The notes below the pieces were generated by a model that ran no database searches, was not told the DNA's origin, and was given only the letters and a program-made list of their open reading frames with translations. From Scleroderma bovista (lineage: Eukaryota; Basidiomycota; Agaricomycetes; Boletales; Sclerodermataceae), in assembly GCA_037178675.1 (NCBI GenBank), contig JAYMGJ010000069.1:62001-126000 (forward strand): 64,000 nucleotides of DNA, in the 5' to 3' direction. How positions within the stretch are numbered: the stretch's first letter is position 1; every line of letters starts with the position of its first letter. A program made the position numbers and the translations under genes. Below, piece by piece: positions 11,847-24,675 of this stretch.

Positions 11847-13486
11847 GGTTCTGCGTACAATTGGTCAACTGAGGTGCTCACGAATCTCCTTAGTGAGGAC
11901 TAGACACCCCCGCGCATTTTGGGGGACACAACCGAAGTTGGAAGACGGGGGTGAGACTAGGGTACACAGATATCTTATGTATCTAACCATACTAATCAGT
12001 CATGACTTCAAGCTAAACCAAAGTTATACGCTAGGCAATGCCTGAGTGACCCATTGAACTGATCGGCTGCTGAGACCGTGATGATGTATCGAAATTATCG
12101 GACCCAACTTAGATTAGCCGCACCTGGCAAGTTGTTAGAGAACCGACTGGTCGCCAGAAATAGGAGCCTGGTGGGCCGATGCAATGGTTTATCTTTTGAA
12201 TGACAGGTGGCCTTACCATTGGAAGATTTCTCAGATCTGGGTCACAATTTCAACGCCGAAACCCGCGTTACAGGCAGGTCACGAGAAATTCGCGGATGGG
12301 GTCCTTGGAGTTCACGCAGATTTCCGTTCGACAGGAAGGGTGATCTGGTGTGTAGTGTATGCAGAATGGTGGGCAAGCCCCCTTTTCAAAGCTTATAGTT
12401 TTTGATTGCACGATATCTGACACGATACCTAAGAGTGTTGTTTGCGAAAATGTAACTCACATTTGCTGAAACCTTATTCCCTACCATCTCAATGTGTATG
12501 TTCTTGACGACCTGCTGGGCGTGCCCAGTAATCGACAATATAGCATCACCTGTGCTGGGCAGGACATGGCACAGTGATGGTACCGGTATATTGGACCTGA
12601 TGATTGAATACTGAAAGATCGTATGATCATATCAGATGTCACAACAGGTTCAGATGCAGGTTGCTTTACATAGGATTTTCCGTTGTAATCAACAACTCCA
12701 CAATCAGTGCGTCAACATATACAATGATGCGCTCGGCGGAAGCTTTTAGGAATAATGGCACTGCCCAGTGAGGTCTGAGCGTCATTCCGGGGGTTTCTCT
12801 TCCATGTGACATGCAGAACGTTACACTCAAGTTGGATGGAACGCAATGTGCACAGCAAAGATCCGTGGGTGCTGCCGCATGAGGGGAATGACGCAGGAGA
12901 TCTAAGCTGTCCCCATTGGTTTGTGATGCTGGTTTCAGGGCCCGGCAGTGTCGCAGCGTGTAGTGCAGTGTAAGGATTGTCCAAAGGAGGTGCACTTTGA
13001 CACGACGAAACTGAGACATACCGGACGAGTCAGACTTACCCCGGCGTCCTGTGCGTGGGTAGGGATTCGTCCATCGCTTTATCAGGAAGAAATGCTCATA
13101 GAAGCGCCAGCGATGTGGAGGGTGGAACGTAGTAGGGCCAGCTGTGGGTGTAATGACCCGGATGTGAGTCCACCGGGTCACCGGGGGCAGGGAAGACCCC
13201 AGACAGTCACCGCCTCCGAGTAAGAACCCTCAGTATTAACGGTATAATTAAGCGAGCCGAGGAGTATAATACATATAAAAAAAGTGAAATGGGTCGTACC
13301 ATTTCCTGGCTCTTTGCCTCCTCGGTTCACAACAACGAGGTTTCCTCTCTCTGACCCTCTGGCATCGCGCAGGTCATCGTCTGACGCGTACAGCTCAGCT
13401 CTCGTTCCTTGCTCTGAGCCCTGTTGGCGGTGACTTGCTGTCACTCGACCATCCGTCTTCAGCGCCAGGTCCACTCATTTTTCAAC
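11847..13486. other. Gene-poor region
   Basis: About 1.64 kb without a recognised gene. The longest open frame (complement 12666-13181, 171 codons) has no domain, repeat or membrane segment I recognise and lacks codon bias of a real gene. The 3' part (about 13200-13486) should hold the promoter of the HMG-CoA reductase gene. A small unidentified gene or old transposon remnant cannot be excluded. Confidence 0.4.
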
Positions 13487-16400
13487 ATGCGGGCACCTCT
13501 CCTCCCTCTCACTCGGCGCGCTGTATTCTCGCCCATAGAGACAATCGTGTGCTTTGCCATCATTGGCACACTAGCCTATTTCCATGTTCTCTCTGCTATT
13601 AAACACTCGGCCTTCTTCGCCCCGACATTCCCCTCCACCCTCCGCACTGCCCATGCTCTCCTCCGTGACGGTGAATGGGTCGGCGTTGATGCAGACTGGT
13701 ACGGACGACGTAAAGCCGACCCAAACTCTCGCGCAGTCGAGTTGCAGCAAGTTATATTCTCTTCTCAGTCAGTGGCGGTGCAATCTGAAGATGCGGTGAG
13801 TTTTGTAATTAGATCACACCTACAGAAGACTGATATCACACAGACTTCGATGTACCAGCATCTTGTACAATTTGCGCCATCTATCGATAATCTAACACAC
13901 CATATCGCTTCTGACCTCCTAGTTTCATCAGGCGAGAGCTACCCCTCGCTTTGTTACCGCCCTGATGACTCCTCGGACGCTTGCTTCGTTGACTCATCTC
14001 TCCAAATACCCAAGTCACGTGTGCTGACCTTGTCGTTTGCAAGTGGTGCTCGTCACGATTTTGTAGACGCGTTGAAAGCGAAGGCAACCTTTTCAGAGGA
14101 TTCGTATGGAGTCAAGTATCACATCGAAAACCAGCCAGCTGAATCGATCGGCGAAATGAGGAGCGGCAAGTGGATCGCGTATGCTGCAAGAACTCTTGTA
14201 ATTCGCTTCTGGGAACTGGCAAAGGTAGGACCTACAGTCACGCGCATTCAGAGTAAATGCTAAGTCACCCCAGCAAGCGGACTCGCTTGACATCCTGATT
14301 ATCCTTGCCGGGTATATGTTCATGCATGCAGCCTTCATTCGTCTCTTCCTGTCTTCACGTGCACTGGGATCTAATTTCTCGTTGACCGCCGCGATCGCAT
14401 CGTCGGCTGTCCTAGCATTCATGCTCGCTCTGCCTTTATCACATTACCTTAATATTCCTCTCGACCCCATTAGCATGACAGAGGCCCTACCATTCCTTGT
14501 TTCTACAGTCGGCTTTGATAAGCCTTTAAGGCTTGCTCGGGCTGTCTTCAACCATCCTCACCTCACCCTTCCCGTCAAGGAAGGGCGGTGGAGAGGCCAC
14601 GTCAAGCCAGCAGGCGAAGTGGTATTGGAAGCCATGGAAAGGAGTGGAAACCTTATCCTTCGTGACTATGCCCTTGAGATCGCCGTTCTTGCCATGGGCG
14701 CCAAAAGCAAAGTAGGTGGTCTACAGGAGTTCTGCGCGTTGGCCGCATTGATGCTGGCTCTGGACTGCATCCTTTTCGGAACATTTTACACAGCAATCTT
14801 GACAATTATGGTCGAGGTAAGTGCTCGTCACGTGCCATTGCCTGTTTTGGTTGTGTCCTCCCACTCATGCTATTGTTTTCAAGGTCCGGAGGATTCAGGC
14901 AGCTCGTGTTATGACAAGATCCCGGAGCTCTAATACGCTTCACACTGATGGAAAAGCCGGTGTTCTCATCCATTCATCACCACCGCAGGAAGTCGGCCTT
15001 TGGCACAGGATCTCGGAAACAGTCCTTGGAGTAAAGGGTTCCATGCTCAAGCGCAGAAGTAACCTATCGACGGAAACAACTGAGGAGAACCCAGTCGCAC
15101 GCCTCAAGCTTCTTTTGGTGCGTCCTCTGACATGGATGGTCCCTGTGACTTATGAGAACAATAGATCGTATCGTTCCTGACTTTGCATATCCTTAACTTC
15201 ACGACTACATTAGCACCTTCAACGATTTCACGCCATGAATCACGCCAATCTCTCCATCCGTTCACAGACTCTCCCATCGAAATCCCCAGGGTTGATATCA
15301 CCTCTCCAGCTATCTTCGACGTCTTGAAGAGTTTGGCTGCCCTTCATCTTAACGGCGCAAACACATCCTTCGGTGATCTCCTCGTGGAAATTGCACAGCC
15401 CGTCTATATCTTCGTTGTTCCTCCTGGTCCCAAGGCTTTGCCTTCCTCTTCTAAGCCTAGTGACATCATTGAGAACTTCATGAGTGCCTGGACTAGACTG
15501 GTCGGAGACCCCCTTTTGTCCAAATGGATTGTCTTGGTTCTTGCCGGTAGTCTGGTACTTAATGGTTACCTTCTTAAAGGGATTGCAGAGGGGGCCATCA
15601 GAGGAATTCATCCGCAGAATGTCAGGTTCCGTTCTGTCCAAGGTACCAAGATTGACAAGGACTCTGATGACAAGGACCTGTCTGAACCCCAGCCGATAGC
15701 CCATCGCAGGCGACCTTTGTTTGCCATTGGCGATGACCCCATCCCTGTACCCAATGATACGAAGCCAGCCATCACTCCTGATCCCCTTCCGCCTTCAACC
15801 CCCATCGCAAAGCCCATCCTGGCTCCCATTGCTGTCCATCCTACTAGCGAGAATGGCGTCCCCGCATTCTTGCTAGACATGAAACTTAAAGCTCAGTCAA
15901 CTGCTGTCGTCAGGACCACAGAATCAAAGGAGAAGCTTCCCGTGCGCTCGTTGGAGGAATGTATAGACATTTTCGAAAACGGTCCTCGACCCGTGCAGGC
16001 TTCGCTAGCCACATTGAACGATGAAGAAGTCGTTTTACTCGCTCAAAATGGCAAGGTCGCGCCTTACGCGCTTGAGAAGGTTCTTGGAGACTTGGAACGC
16101 GCTGTGGTCATTAGGAGGGCACTCATCTGTAAGTATCCCCATTCGGGGCGTGACTGGTGTCTCACGTGACGCATAGCTCGGGCAACCTTGACAAAGACGC
16201 TGGAATATTCGGACGTTCCCTATGCCAATTATGACTATTCCCGCGTGCTTGGTGCTTGCTGCGAGAACGTCATTGGTTACATACCGATTCCCCTTGGTGT
16301 CGCAGGTCCGCTCACAATCGATGGTCATCAAGTACACATCCCCATGGCCACAGCAGAGGGCACCCTGGTTGCCTCGACGTCGCGTGGATGTAAAGCGCTG

Positions 16401-17503
16401 AACGCGGGCGGTGGTGTGACGACTGTGCTTACCAACGATGCCATGACGCGCGGTCCTGCGATCGACTTCCCCAACCTCTTGATGGCCGCTGAAGCAAAGA
16501 AATGGATAGATTCCGACGAAGGTTACCAAGTCATACGCGAGGCATTCGAGTCTACATCCCGCTTTGCCAAGCTGCAGCGATTGAAGACGGCACTAGCAGG
16601 TCGCACGTTGTTTGTGCGCTTTGCAACTACCACCGGCGATGCGATGGGCATGAACATGATCTCTAAGGGTACAGAGAAGGCTCTAGAAGTGATGCAAAAG
16701 CACTTCCCTGAGATGATTACCCTTGCGTTGTCCGGAAACTATTGCACAGACAAGAAGCCCGCTGCGATTAATTGGATCGAGGGGCGTGGCAAAAGCGTGG
16801 TCGCCGAGGCTGTTATTCCTGGAAAGGTTGTGAAGAGCGTCCTCAAGACGACCGTGGAAGCGCTTTGCAACCTGAATACAAAGAAGAACCTTGTTGGTAG
16901 TGCCATGGCTGGCTCGATCGGTGGCTTCAATGCTCATGCTGCGAACATCCTTACTGCTGTCTTTTTGGCCACTGGACAAGATCCCGCGCAGAACGTGGAG
17001 AGCTCCAACTGTATGACACTCATGGAACCGTGAGTACCGTAAGCATGTGGTGGTGATATTGTACTCACGTGACCCCTAGAATTAATGACGGTGATGACCT
17101 TTTAATGACGGTGACTATGCCCTCCATTGAGGTGGGAACCATTGGTGGTGGCACTGTTCTGGCTCCTCAGGGTGCTGTCCTTGAGATGCTCGGCTTGAAG
17201 GGATCACATCCCACCACTCCAGGGCAGAATGCACAGCGCCTTGCCCGTGTCATCGCTGCGTCTGTTATGGCCGGAGAACTTTCCCTTCTTAGTGCCCTGG
17301 CCGCAGGTCATCTTGTCCGTGCGCATCTGGTGCACAACCGCTCGCAGGCAAACACCCCAAATTCGTCACGACCTGTGACGCCTGGGCTAGTTCCGCGTGA
17401 AGCGGTGTGGGAACAACGGGCATCCCAACAGACGCTCATCCCACCATCTCTCACTTCCTCGTCCTCCACGGCATCACTACCACCGTATTCAGAACAGAAG
17501 TGA
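13487..17503 (+). CDS. HMG1: 3-hydroxy-3-methylglutaryl-CoA reductase
   Basis: Seven exons (13487-13795, 13844-14224, 14274-14816, 14884-15117, 15165-16128, 16177-17029, 17080-17503) give 1235 residues. The enzyme reduces HMG-CoA to mevalonate with NADPH in the ER membrane and controls sterol and terpenoid synthesis. The N-terminal half holds several membrane spans including a sterol-sensing-domain-like block ([20 protein letters not shown]). A luminal/linker part follows, and the catalytic domain starts near residue 760. The motifs [26 protein letters not shown] (catalytic Glu), TGDAMGMNM and GTIGGGTVL are intact. The C-terminus carries the catalytic His and the regulatory Ser context in AHLVHNRS, where AMPK-type kinases act in homologues. 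Intron 1 is 48 nt, divisible by three and without a stop, so retention would insert 16 residues rather than truncate the protein. A Ser/Pro tail extends past the usual end. Confidence 0.97.
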
Positions 17504-17839
17504 TGGTTTGTTCTTTTGCTATGTTCTGACTTGCGCTGAATGAACTCCTTCGCTGTACATATTATCCCAGTTGGAGGGCTTCACATACTTTACTGCACCT
17601 TTCTATGTCCACGTCCAGTGACAGGTTCATCTTCCATTATATGTTTTATCTAGTACACCCTAGAACATTCAATAGCTTTGTAAAACCCTTGCATTCATTT
17701 CTAGTCACACGACCAATTTAGTCTTTTGCACCGCCACTAAGTCCGAAACCACCAATCAGTGACTTCGGGAAGGCAATGATCCGCCGTTTGTTGTCGTCAG
17801 TTCTTGAATTGTTTGGCATGCTAGCCTTGAACTCGAGCC
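17504..17839. other. Intergenic region
   Basis: About 335 bases: 3' flank of the reductase gene, with AT-rich stretches compatible with polyadenylation, followed by the presumed promoter of the SPX-RING gene. No other feature seen. Confidence 0.4.
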
Positions 17840-19610
17840 ATGCACTTTTGTAAGACATACTCGGAGCTTCTGCTCACCCTATCGCCTGAACTACGGCAAA
17901 ACGCAATCGAATACCGACAGGTGGGTCACTTTGATCTGGACCTCATTTCAATATTAACGCACCCAAACAATTACATAGCTCAAGAAACTTATTAATGAAG
18001 TCGTCCTCGAGCTCGACTCGTTTGGACTCTCCCCGGAAGTATTACAGTTGTTGCTGGAAGAAGGGGCACAAGACCATGTTTTTCATACAGAGTCGGAAGA
18101 GTGGGATGCATCGTCGTCAGGGGATTCAAGTCATAGCTTGGTGCATGCTCGCTTGCACCCTACAATGATATACGAGATTGAATCCAAGTCGGCGTTCCAC
18201 TTCGAGCCTCGATTGCGTATTTCTTTTGGCCATGACGCTGCAGTGTCGGGTACTACTGTCGTTCTGTCGGCCGACCAAATCAAACACATTGTAGGTGCAG
18301 CCGTTCATCTGCCTGCCCGTCCCCAGACCACAGACGAGGATACTGGAGTGCCCCCTTCGTCCCACTACCTAGAACCAAGGTTTGCGGTATCGTCCTGTGT
18401 CCGTACGACCTTGTGACTCACCATGCCCAGTGACACCGGTCAAGACCTCATTATACCGCTCCGCTCCGACACCGCCTTTCTCTGCCTACTCACGTCCGCG
18501 CTGTCCTCGCTCTCAGGCCACTTCTCCAAGCTCCACGGCGAATTCAAATCGTCACTCGGCGCTCTTGCTCTATCCATATCCTCCAACGCCCGCCCTGTGT
18601 CCTCGTCGTCTCCGCATTCATTCGCGGCGTATCTCCTTTCCACGGGAAACGCGACAACTGTGCGCCCCGGCTCAGTGGGGAAGTCGGATCTTTATTTTTG
18701 GAGGGAAGTGTTTCAGCTGTATGCTGAGGCCGAGATATTTGAGGATATCGGAGAAGTTCATAGGGGCGAGAGAAGTGTGGAGGAGGCAGAGCGTCGGTTG
18801 GTATTATTCTCTCAGCGAGTGGCTGGCAAAGGGGGATCGTCGAGACTTTCAGGCAGCAAAGAAGCGTTGGAAGTGTTTTTTAAAATAAACACGTTCATTC
18901 TGGACGTCAAGAAGGTATGTATACACTACGTGTAGACAGCAGTGTTACAGCCTTTCAGATTTGGTGGCTGACCGAGTCCACACAGTTCCAGCTCGCGACT
19001 GCAGAGGCGATCCGTAAAATATTAAAGAAGCATACCAAACGGACAGCTCTGCCAATTCCGGCGCACCTCCTATCTGCATCAGGCGATACCCCCTCCTCCG
19101 AAGTTGTGCTCGCCACCCAGCCGCTCATACCTTTGCAAAGGCTGATGGTCCAGGCAATTGGAGAAGTTCTCCTTCCTGTTGTACCTCATATCGATGATTT
19201 TTCGTGTCTCATTTGTACAAGCATTGCATTCAAGCCTGTCAAGCTGGATTGTGGCCACTTGTTTTGCGTCAGGTAAGCGTCATCCAAGTGTGTCTATGTC
19301 ACTATTGACATTCTTGCCATACTGTAGGTGTCTTGTCAAGTTGCAGAAACGCGGAAAAGCGGACTGCCCACTGTGCCGAGCACCCACTGTCTTGGCAGCC
19401 AATCGAGGTAGGTTCAGATGGGCCTAGGATCAGCATTCTGATATAACAACTCTCACTGCAGCGAACGTTGATTATGCATTGCTCAACTTCATGTCTGATT
19501 GGTTCCCAGTCGAGTCCCGCGAGAAATTGCGAGCCAATGAACGTGAAGCCGCACAAGAAGAACTTGAGGAACTCGGGTTTCAAACAGGCCCGGGATGTAT
19601 CATCATGTAG
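17840..19610 (+). CDS. SPX-domain RING-finger E3 ubiquitin ligase (NLA-like)
   Basis: Six exons (17840-17920, 17979-18379, 18431-18914, 18986-19272, 19328-19407, 19462-19610) encode about 493 residues. The N-terminus (MHFCKTYSELLLTLSPE, then YRQLKKLINEVV) and the later block RKILKKHTKR form an SPX domain, which binds inositol pyrophosphates as a readout of phosphate status. Near the C-terminus a C3HC4 RING finger is complete: CLICTSIAF, CGHLFCVRC, then CPLCRAP. SPX-RING proteins (plant NLA and fungal relatives) ubiquitinate phosphate transporters or related membrane proteins; the fungal substrate is unknown. The acceptor of intron 3 could instead be 27 bases upstream (after TTTCAG), adding nine in-frame residues. 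The gene is convergent with the mtRF1 gene, stops about 160 bases apart. Confidence 0.88.
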
Positions 19611-19770
19611 ATCACGTCGGTGTCCACAACTGGACTCGTCACTATACCCAATGAATTGCTGGACTTACAATCTTCTTACTCTAACACTGAATTATGTTTA
19701 ACCTATTTTCCGAATTGTGCTGGTCGATATGGTGGGGAGACATCCAACTCTAGGAGGGTACTAGTGGGTC

Positions 19771-21291
19771 CTACTTCATGTCATTAATCGCTTCTTCCAT
19801 TATTTCTTGTTCCCAGTTTTGTCGTAGAGCACCTAGGAAATCCTGTATTCCATCACCTTCCATGACTGATTGAAGGTTCATCATTGACAACCCTATCCGG
19901 TGGTCCGTCACGCGATCCTGTTCAAGACGTCAACTAAGCACGGTTGCAGATGCCGAGTGGCCACACTTCCCTGGGCATAGTTGTATGTTCTAATCTTCTC
20001 ACTTCGATCTGCTGAGCGGACGATACTGCGTCGTGCCTCACGTCTTTCTGCAATGTCTTGGGTAATTTTGATGTCCATTAGGCGAGCTCTGAGAACTTGG
20101 AACGCGCGACGTTTGTTCTGTCATAAGGCTCCCGGCTGAATTCCAAAACGACTCTCAAGCAAGAAGATAGGGTATACCTGGTGTTGACTGCGTTCGTCTT
20201 GCATGGAAACGGTAATACCCGTTGGAATATGTGTCAAGCGGACAGCTGATTCAGTTTTGTTGACGTGCTGAGGAAATATAATCAGAAGGCAGGTTAGTAT
20301 AAGTCATCAAATCCAGAACCTGTCCACCCGCGCCGCGTGCACGCATAACCTCGATTTTGACATCTTCCATCTTGAATAGACTATCGTCGCCAGAAGGTTC
20401 CCCTTCTTCGCTAAGCGGAAGGACCTGATCAGCAGTGAATATTCAGCAGCCAGCTTTCAAGACAGAAACATACGATGATTGCGACAGTGCTGGTATGGAC
20501 ACGTCCACTCGCTTCGGTCGCAGGGACCCTCTGTACGCGATGCACCCCACTCTCCCATCTCAGTGCATCGTAAGCTCCTTCTCCTTTGATTTCCACTATG
20601 GCTTCCCTGAGACCTCCACCACTGGCCTCACTGCTCTGTACTATCGATGACTGCCACCCACACGATCCAGCATATCGAACATAGACACGAAGAAGATCCG
20701 TAAGAAAGAGAGCCGCCTCTGACCCGCCTACGCCAGCTTTCAACTCCACGAGTGTTGACAGGGAGCGCGTCGGAGAGGATGGAACCAAGAGGGCAGGAAA
20801 GGTGGATGTCATGTGTTTGGACAAGGTTTCGGAGAGGTTGGTATACTCGTCAGATGCGAGCGTCCGCATCGTTGGGTCGGGGTCGTTCAATAGCGGAAGG
20901 ATTTCCGACAAAGACTACTATCATGGTAGATGAGGGCAAACACTAGGGCATGAGGAACAAGACCGACCTCTCTTGCTTTTGTCCATGACACCCAAGCTTC
21001 GTGCAGTGGTTCGAGTTCTTTTATTTGTCGCGCTCGTGCAATGCTCTCTTGGGAAGTCACATCTTTTGATGCCTACAAGACAGGCAAGCATTAGCAGAAA
21101 GTTTCCTCCGAAAAATGCACCGTTGCCTTGTTCATGAGCTCGTTCCGAATGTCAATACGCCGCTGCACTGCGCGCAGAATGCGAGCGCCATCTTTCTCCA
21201 ACTTTCTGAGTGCACTCGTGGATGCAGCTGTAGCGTATGCACGTTGCAGATTCGCTAATGCATGTCCCCTCGACCTCAGAGCAGACAACAT
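19771..21291 (-). CDS. MRF1: Mitochondrial peptide chain release factor 1
   Basis: A multi-exon gene starting at ATG 21291 ([17 protein letters not shown], a basic presequence for mitochondrial import) and ending at TAG 19773-19771. The middle exon shows the class I release factor core ([14 protein letters not shown], then [20 protein letters not shown]). The GGQ motif is present: RGAGGQ, with an intron directly after it, continuing as [21 protein letters not shown] enters the peptidyl-transferase centre and triggers peptide release at stop codons. The C-terminal block RITDHR-like ([11 protein letters not shown]) is conserved. The intron after the GGQ codons is the cleanest of about five; others are short. 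Related RF1-like proteins exist, but length and presequence support the mitochondrial factor. Confidence 0.92.
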
Positions 21292-21601
21292 GGAACGGAG
21301 GAAATGGGCGTGTGCCGCAATGCCGAACGGAACCGACGGAGTCTACCGCGTTGATTTCCCACGATTGATCCCAGACTCACCGACAAAACAGCCGTTGCTC
21401 AACGCATCTGACGACGACGACGACGACGACCGTCAACTTCTTCAAGGTTAGTGCCTGCGTTCTGTTCGTGGTGTTGTGTTTCAGGCACTTTGGCGAGAGG
21501 CATGCCTGCAGGGCCATTCGTGGGGCTGGATTACACCTGCGTAGTCTAGATGTTGACTCAGGACTGATATCATCGCCCACAGCCCAGCCGATTGCCTCAA
21601 G

Positions 21602-22543
21602 ATGTCTGCCCAAATCAGCAAAAAACGCAAGTTTGTCGCAGACGGTGTCTTCCGCGCCGAACTCAATGAATTCTTCACCCGCGAGCTCGCAGAGGAGGGT
21701 TACTCTGGCTGTGATGTTCGTGTAACCCACGCCCGTACTGAGGTACATCCATATCATGCACGACTATGGCCCCACTCTCAGTCGCCCGTATTTTAGATTA
21801 TCATCCGTGCAACACACACTCAGGAGGTCCTTGGTGAGAAGGGCCGTCGCATCCGTGAACTCACTGCCCTCGTTCAAAAGCGTTTCAAGTTCCCCGAAAA
21901 CTCCCTTGAATTGTATGCCGAAAAGGTCCAATACCGTGGACTGTCTGCCATCGCGCAGTGCGAGAGCTTGAGATATAAGCTGCTCGGTGGTCTTGCTGTC
22001 CGTCGGTAGGTGGCCCTTGTTGGATCGCTGGCTCTTTCTTAGTTGCATTATAGGGCTTGCTACGGTGTCCTTCGTTTCGTCATGGAGTCTGGTGCAAAGG
22101 GTTGTGAGGTTGTCGTTTCCGGCAAGCTGCGTGCCGCTCGTGCCAAGTCTATGAAGTTCACCGACGGATTCATGATCCACTCTGGTCAACCCTCGAGGGA
22201 TTATGTTGACTATGCTGTCAGACACGTTATGCTCAGGCAAGGTGTCCTTGGTATCAAAGTAAAAATGTGAGCCTTTCATGTCATTCTCTTTCGAATTCTT
22301 ATCGCTGGGTGAAGTATGAAAGGCTGGGATCCCAACGGTCTTATGGGTCCCAAGAACCCTCTTCCCGACTCTGTTGAAATCAGGGATCCTCCAGTGGACA
22401 AGATCGTTTCGGAGCCATCATCCGAGTCGCGGGAGCCTGCAGTAGTTTCTGCACCCCCACCAGCGCCGGAGGAGCAGGTTACTTACGCACAAGAACCTGC
22501 TTACCAGGAGGGAGGTTTTGGCGACGCTACTGGTACCTTCTGA
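21602..22543 (+). CDS. RPS3: 40S ribosomal protein S3 (uS3)
   Basis: Four exons (21602-21742, 21797-22005, 22054-22266, 22315-22543) encode 263 residues. It begins [17 protein letters not shown] and carries the KH domain ([21 protein letters not shown]) and the conserved C-terminal part ([20 protein letters not shown], then [12 protein letters not shown]). uS3 sits at the mRNA entry channel of the small subunit. The last 60 residues form a Pro/Glu-rich tail. Codon use is strongly biased to C-ending codons, as expected for a highly expressed gene. It is divergent from mtRF1, with about 310 bases between the two start codons. Confidence 0.97.
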
Positions 22544-22697
22544 TTGTAGTATCCTACGTCATTATGTCTGTTGTTTACGGAATGAAGCCATTGTAAAAAA
22601 TGTTCGAGTGACGTGACGAAAAGTCACGAAGTCCTGCATCGTGTTCAACACAATTCACCACCAGCTGCGTCTCTACGACTCGGCCTGCTGGACGTTC

Positions 22698-24597
22698 ATG
22701 GATCATCTAACTGCAGACCAGCAGGACGCAGTTAGGCAGCTGCAAGCTGTGCTCGACTCACAAAACTATGATACCGACGTACTCATCAGCGTATTGCAAA
22801 GTGTCGACTGGAATGTTCAAGTATGTGCTCACTATCGCTTGAACTTCCGGCCTAATTTCTGCAGAATGCAATGGAGTTTCTTCTGGATGGCCTTCACGCA
22901 GAACCAAGTTCTCAGTCCTCGTCAAGGAGCGTCTCTCAGGACCACACCCCCCAGTTACCCTTAGACCAGCCTGCCCGCCTGGGGGGCCGTGGAGTGAGTA
23001 CACCTTGACATACTATGCTGCTAGGTCGCTCAAAGTGCACTCATGCAGCCGCCACGGTCCTTCACCAACACTGTGCTTGCATTTCTGTCTATACCGATCA
23101 ACGTCGTGACGGGTATCCTGCGGTTCATATTGGGTGTTTTGCGCATCCCATTCCTGTCTTTCAACTTTGGTTCCAACATATATAGACCGTCTCCTAGACA
23201 AACTCATGATGCCCGCGGCGCTATTCGTCGCTGGATAACTGCTTTAGAGGAGGAAACGGGGGCGTTTAATATCAAGACCTCTGCGTCGCTTGCTACTGGG
23301 CTCGATAATGGCCCTTCTACCTCGAAGCGCCACATATACCCCCCAACTAATCCGGAAAATACTAGAGTCCTACCCGATTTTTTCGACGGGACATACGACG
23401 AATTGTTGGATATATGTCAAAAGGAAGGTAGAGTCGCATGTGTGGTCCTCGTTTCCGAGGAGCACGATGACGTTCCTGTCTTTAAGAGGTCTGTCGCCTT
23501 GGTCCATTTCTGACTTCCTCTGACATCACACACAGGACCACCCTTACTGACCCTAAACTTGTACGGATGATGAACGACAACAACTTCGTTGTTTGGGGAG
23601 GAGATGTTAGAGATAGAATACCTTGGGATGGTGAATTGATATTCTGGTCTATGATTCTGGCTCTAATTATCTTGCAGCTGCCCAGAAGCTCCAGGCCACG
23701 ACCTATCCCTTTGTTGCATTTCTTGCTCTGCAGCCCCGTCGCAATGTCACACCGACGTCTTCGTCTTCATCCTCCCCCGTGCTTACCGTTCTTTCCCGCC
23801 ACTATGGACGCTCCGTGCCAGACTCTGCGCCAACCTCCTCGCAATCACTTATAACTCACCTGGAGCAGCAACTCCTTCCGCGAGTGACCCCCTTCCTTAC
23901 GCGCCATAAAGCACAGCTGAAAGAGCGTGAGCGGGATCGACAGTTGCGTGAGCAGCAGGACAGAGCGTACCAGGATTCACAAAGACGGGATCGCGAGCGC
24001 ATCGAGGCGAGAAGAAGAGCGGAGCGAGAGGAAGCGGAACGCGTTCGCAGGGAAGAAGACGCACAGCGGGAAGAAGATAGGCGCATACAGGCAGAGCGGG
24101 AAAGGCAGGAAAGCATCAATCGCCTGCGGTCTCAGTGGAGGCGGTGGATGCGCCGTTCGGTCATTCCGCCTGAGCCACGAGGGGGGAACAATATACGTCT
24201 GGCAATCAGACTGCCCCTGAGCGGGCGCGTTGTCCGATCGTTCCCATCGACTTCGACCGTGACGGCGCTTTACGCGTTCGCAGATAGCCAGACAATTCCT
24301 TCGACGATGCAGCCCCAGGATGATCCAGAGGATCCACCGGCGGGTTCCCAGGGGGGTATTGAAGGATTGGAGAAGTATATCCAATCTCAAATTCAGGACC
24401 CGGAGTCCTGGTGGGGATTCAAACTTGCACTTTCATACCCTAGACGGGAGGTCAAGTGGAGCGCACACACGTCGCTGGCTGAGGCTGGGCTCAAGAATGG
24501 TGAACAGCTCATCATGGAGGTAACGAACGGCGTGGGCAATGGGAGCCGCTCTCTTGGACATCGCTCGGACGATGAGTATGAGTCTGAGAGTGACTAA
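22698..24597 (+). CDS. UBA/UAS/UBX protein of the UBXD8/FAF2 (Ubx2-like) family
   Basis: Five exons (22698-22820, 22865-22993, 23025-23488, 23536-23630, 23678-24597) give 576 residues. The domain order is a UBA-like domain (DQQDAVRQLQAVLDSQ, later NAMEFLLDGL), then a hydrophobic hairpin that inserts into ER or lipid-droplet membrane (TNTVLAFLSIPINVVTGILR). A thioredoxin-like UAS domain follows (LLDICQKEGRVACVVLVSEE, then NFVVWGGDVRD). A long charged coiled coil (24000-24130, rich in RERxxAE) precedes the C-terminal UBX domain (NIRLAIRLPLSGRVVRSF to LIMEVTN). In this family UBX recruits the AAA ATPase Cdc48/p97 for ER-associated degradation. Length, order and hairpin match FAF2. The Asp/Glu-rich C-terminus ends the protein. 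Confidence 0.9.
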
Positions 24598-24675
24598 GTT
24601 TTCTACAATGTGTAGCATGAGTGGATACTCCGGACAATGGTATTGAATAGGCCATTAATTATACAACATCATGCA

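Noticed and set aside
12666..13181. 171-codon minus-strand open frame in the gene-poor region
   Set aside because: No recognisable domain, no splice-compatible flanks and chance-like amino-acid order; not supported as a gene.
23856..24390. Arg/Ser-rich minus-strand frames opposite the UBX gene
   Set aside because: They mirror the charged coiled coil of the UBX protein and have no signals of their own.
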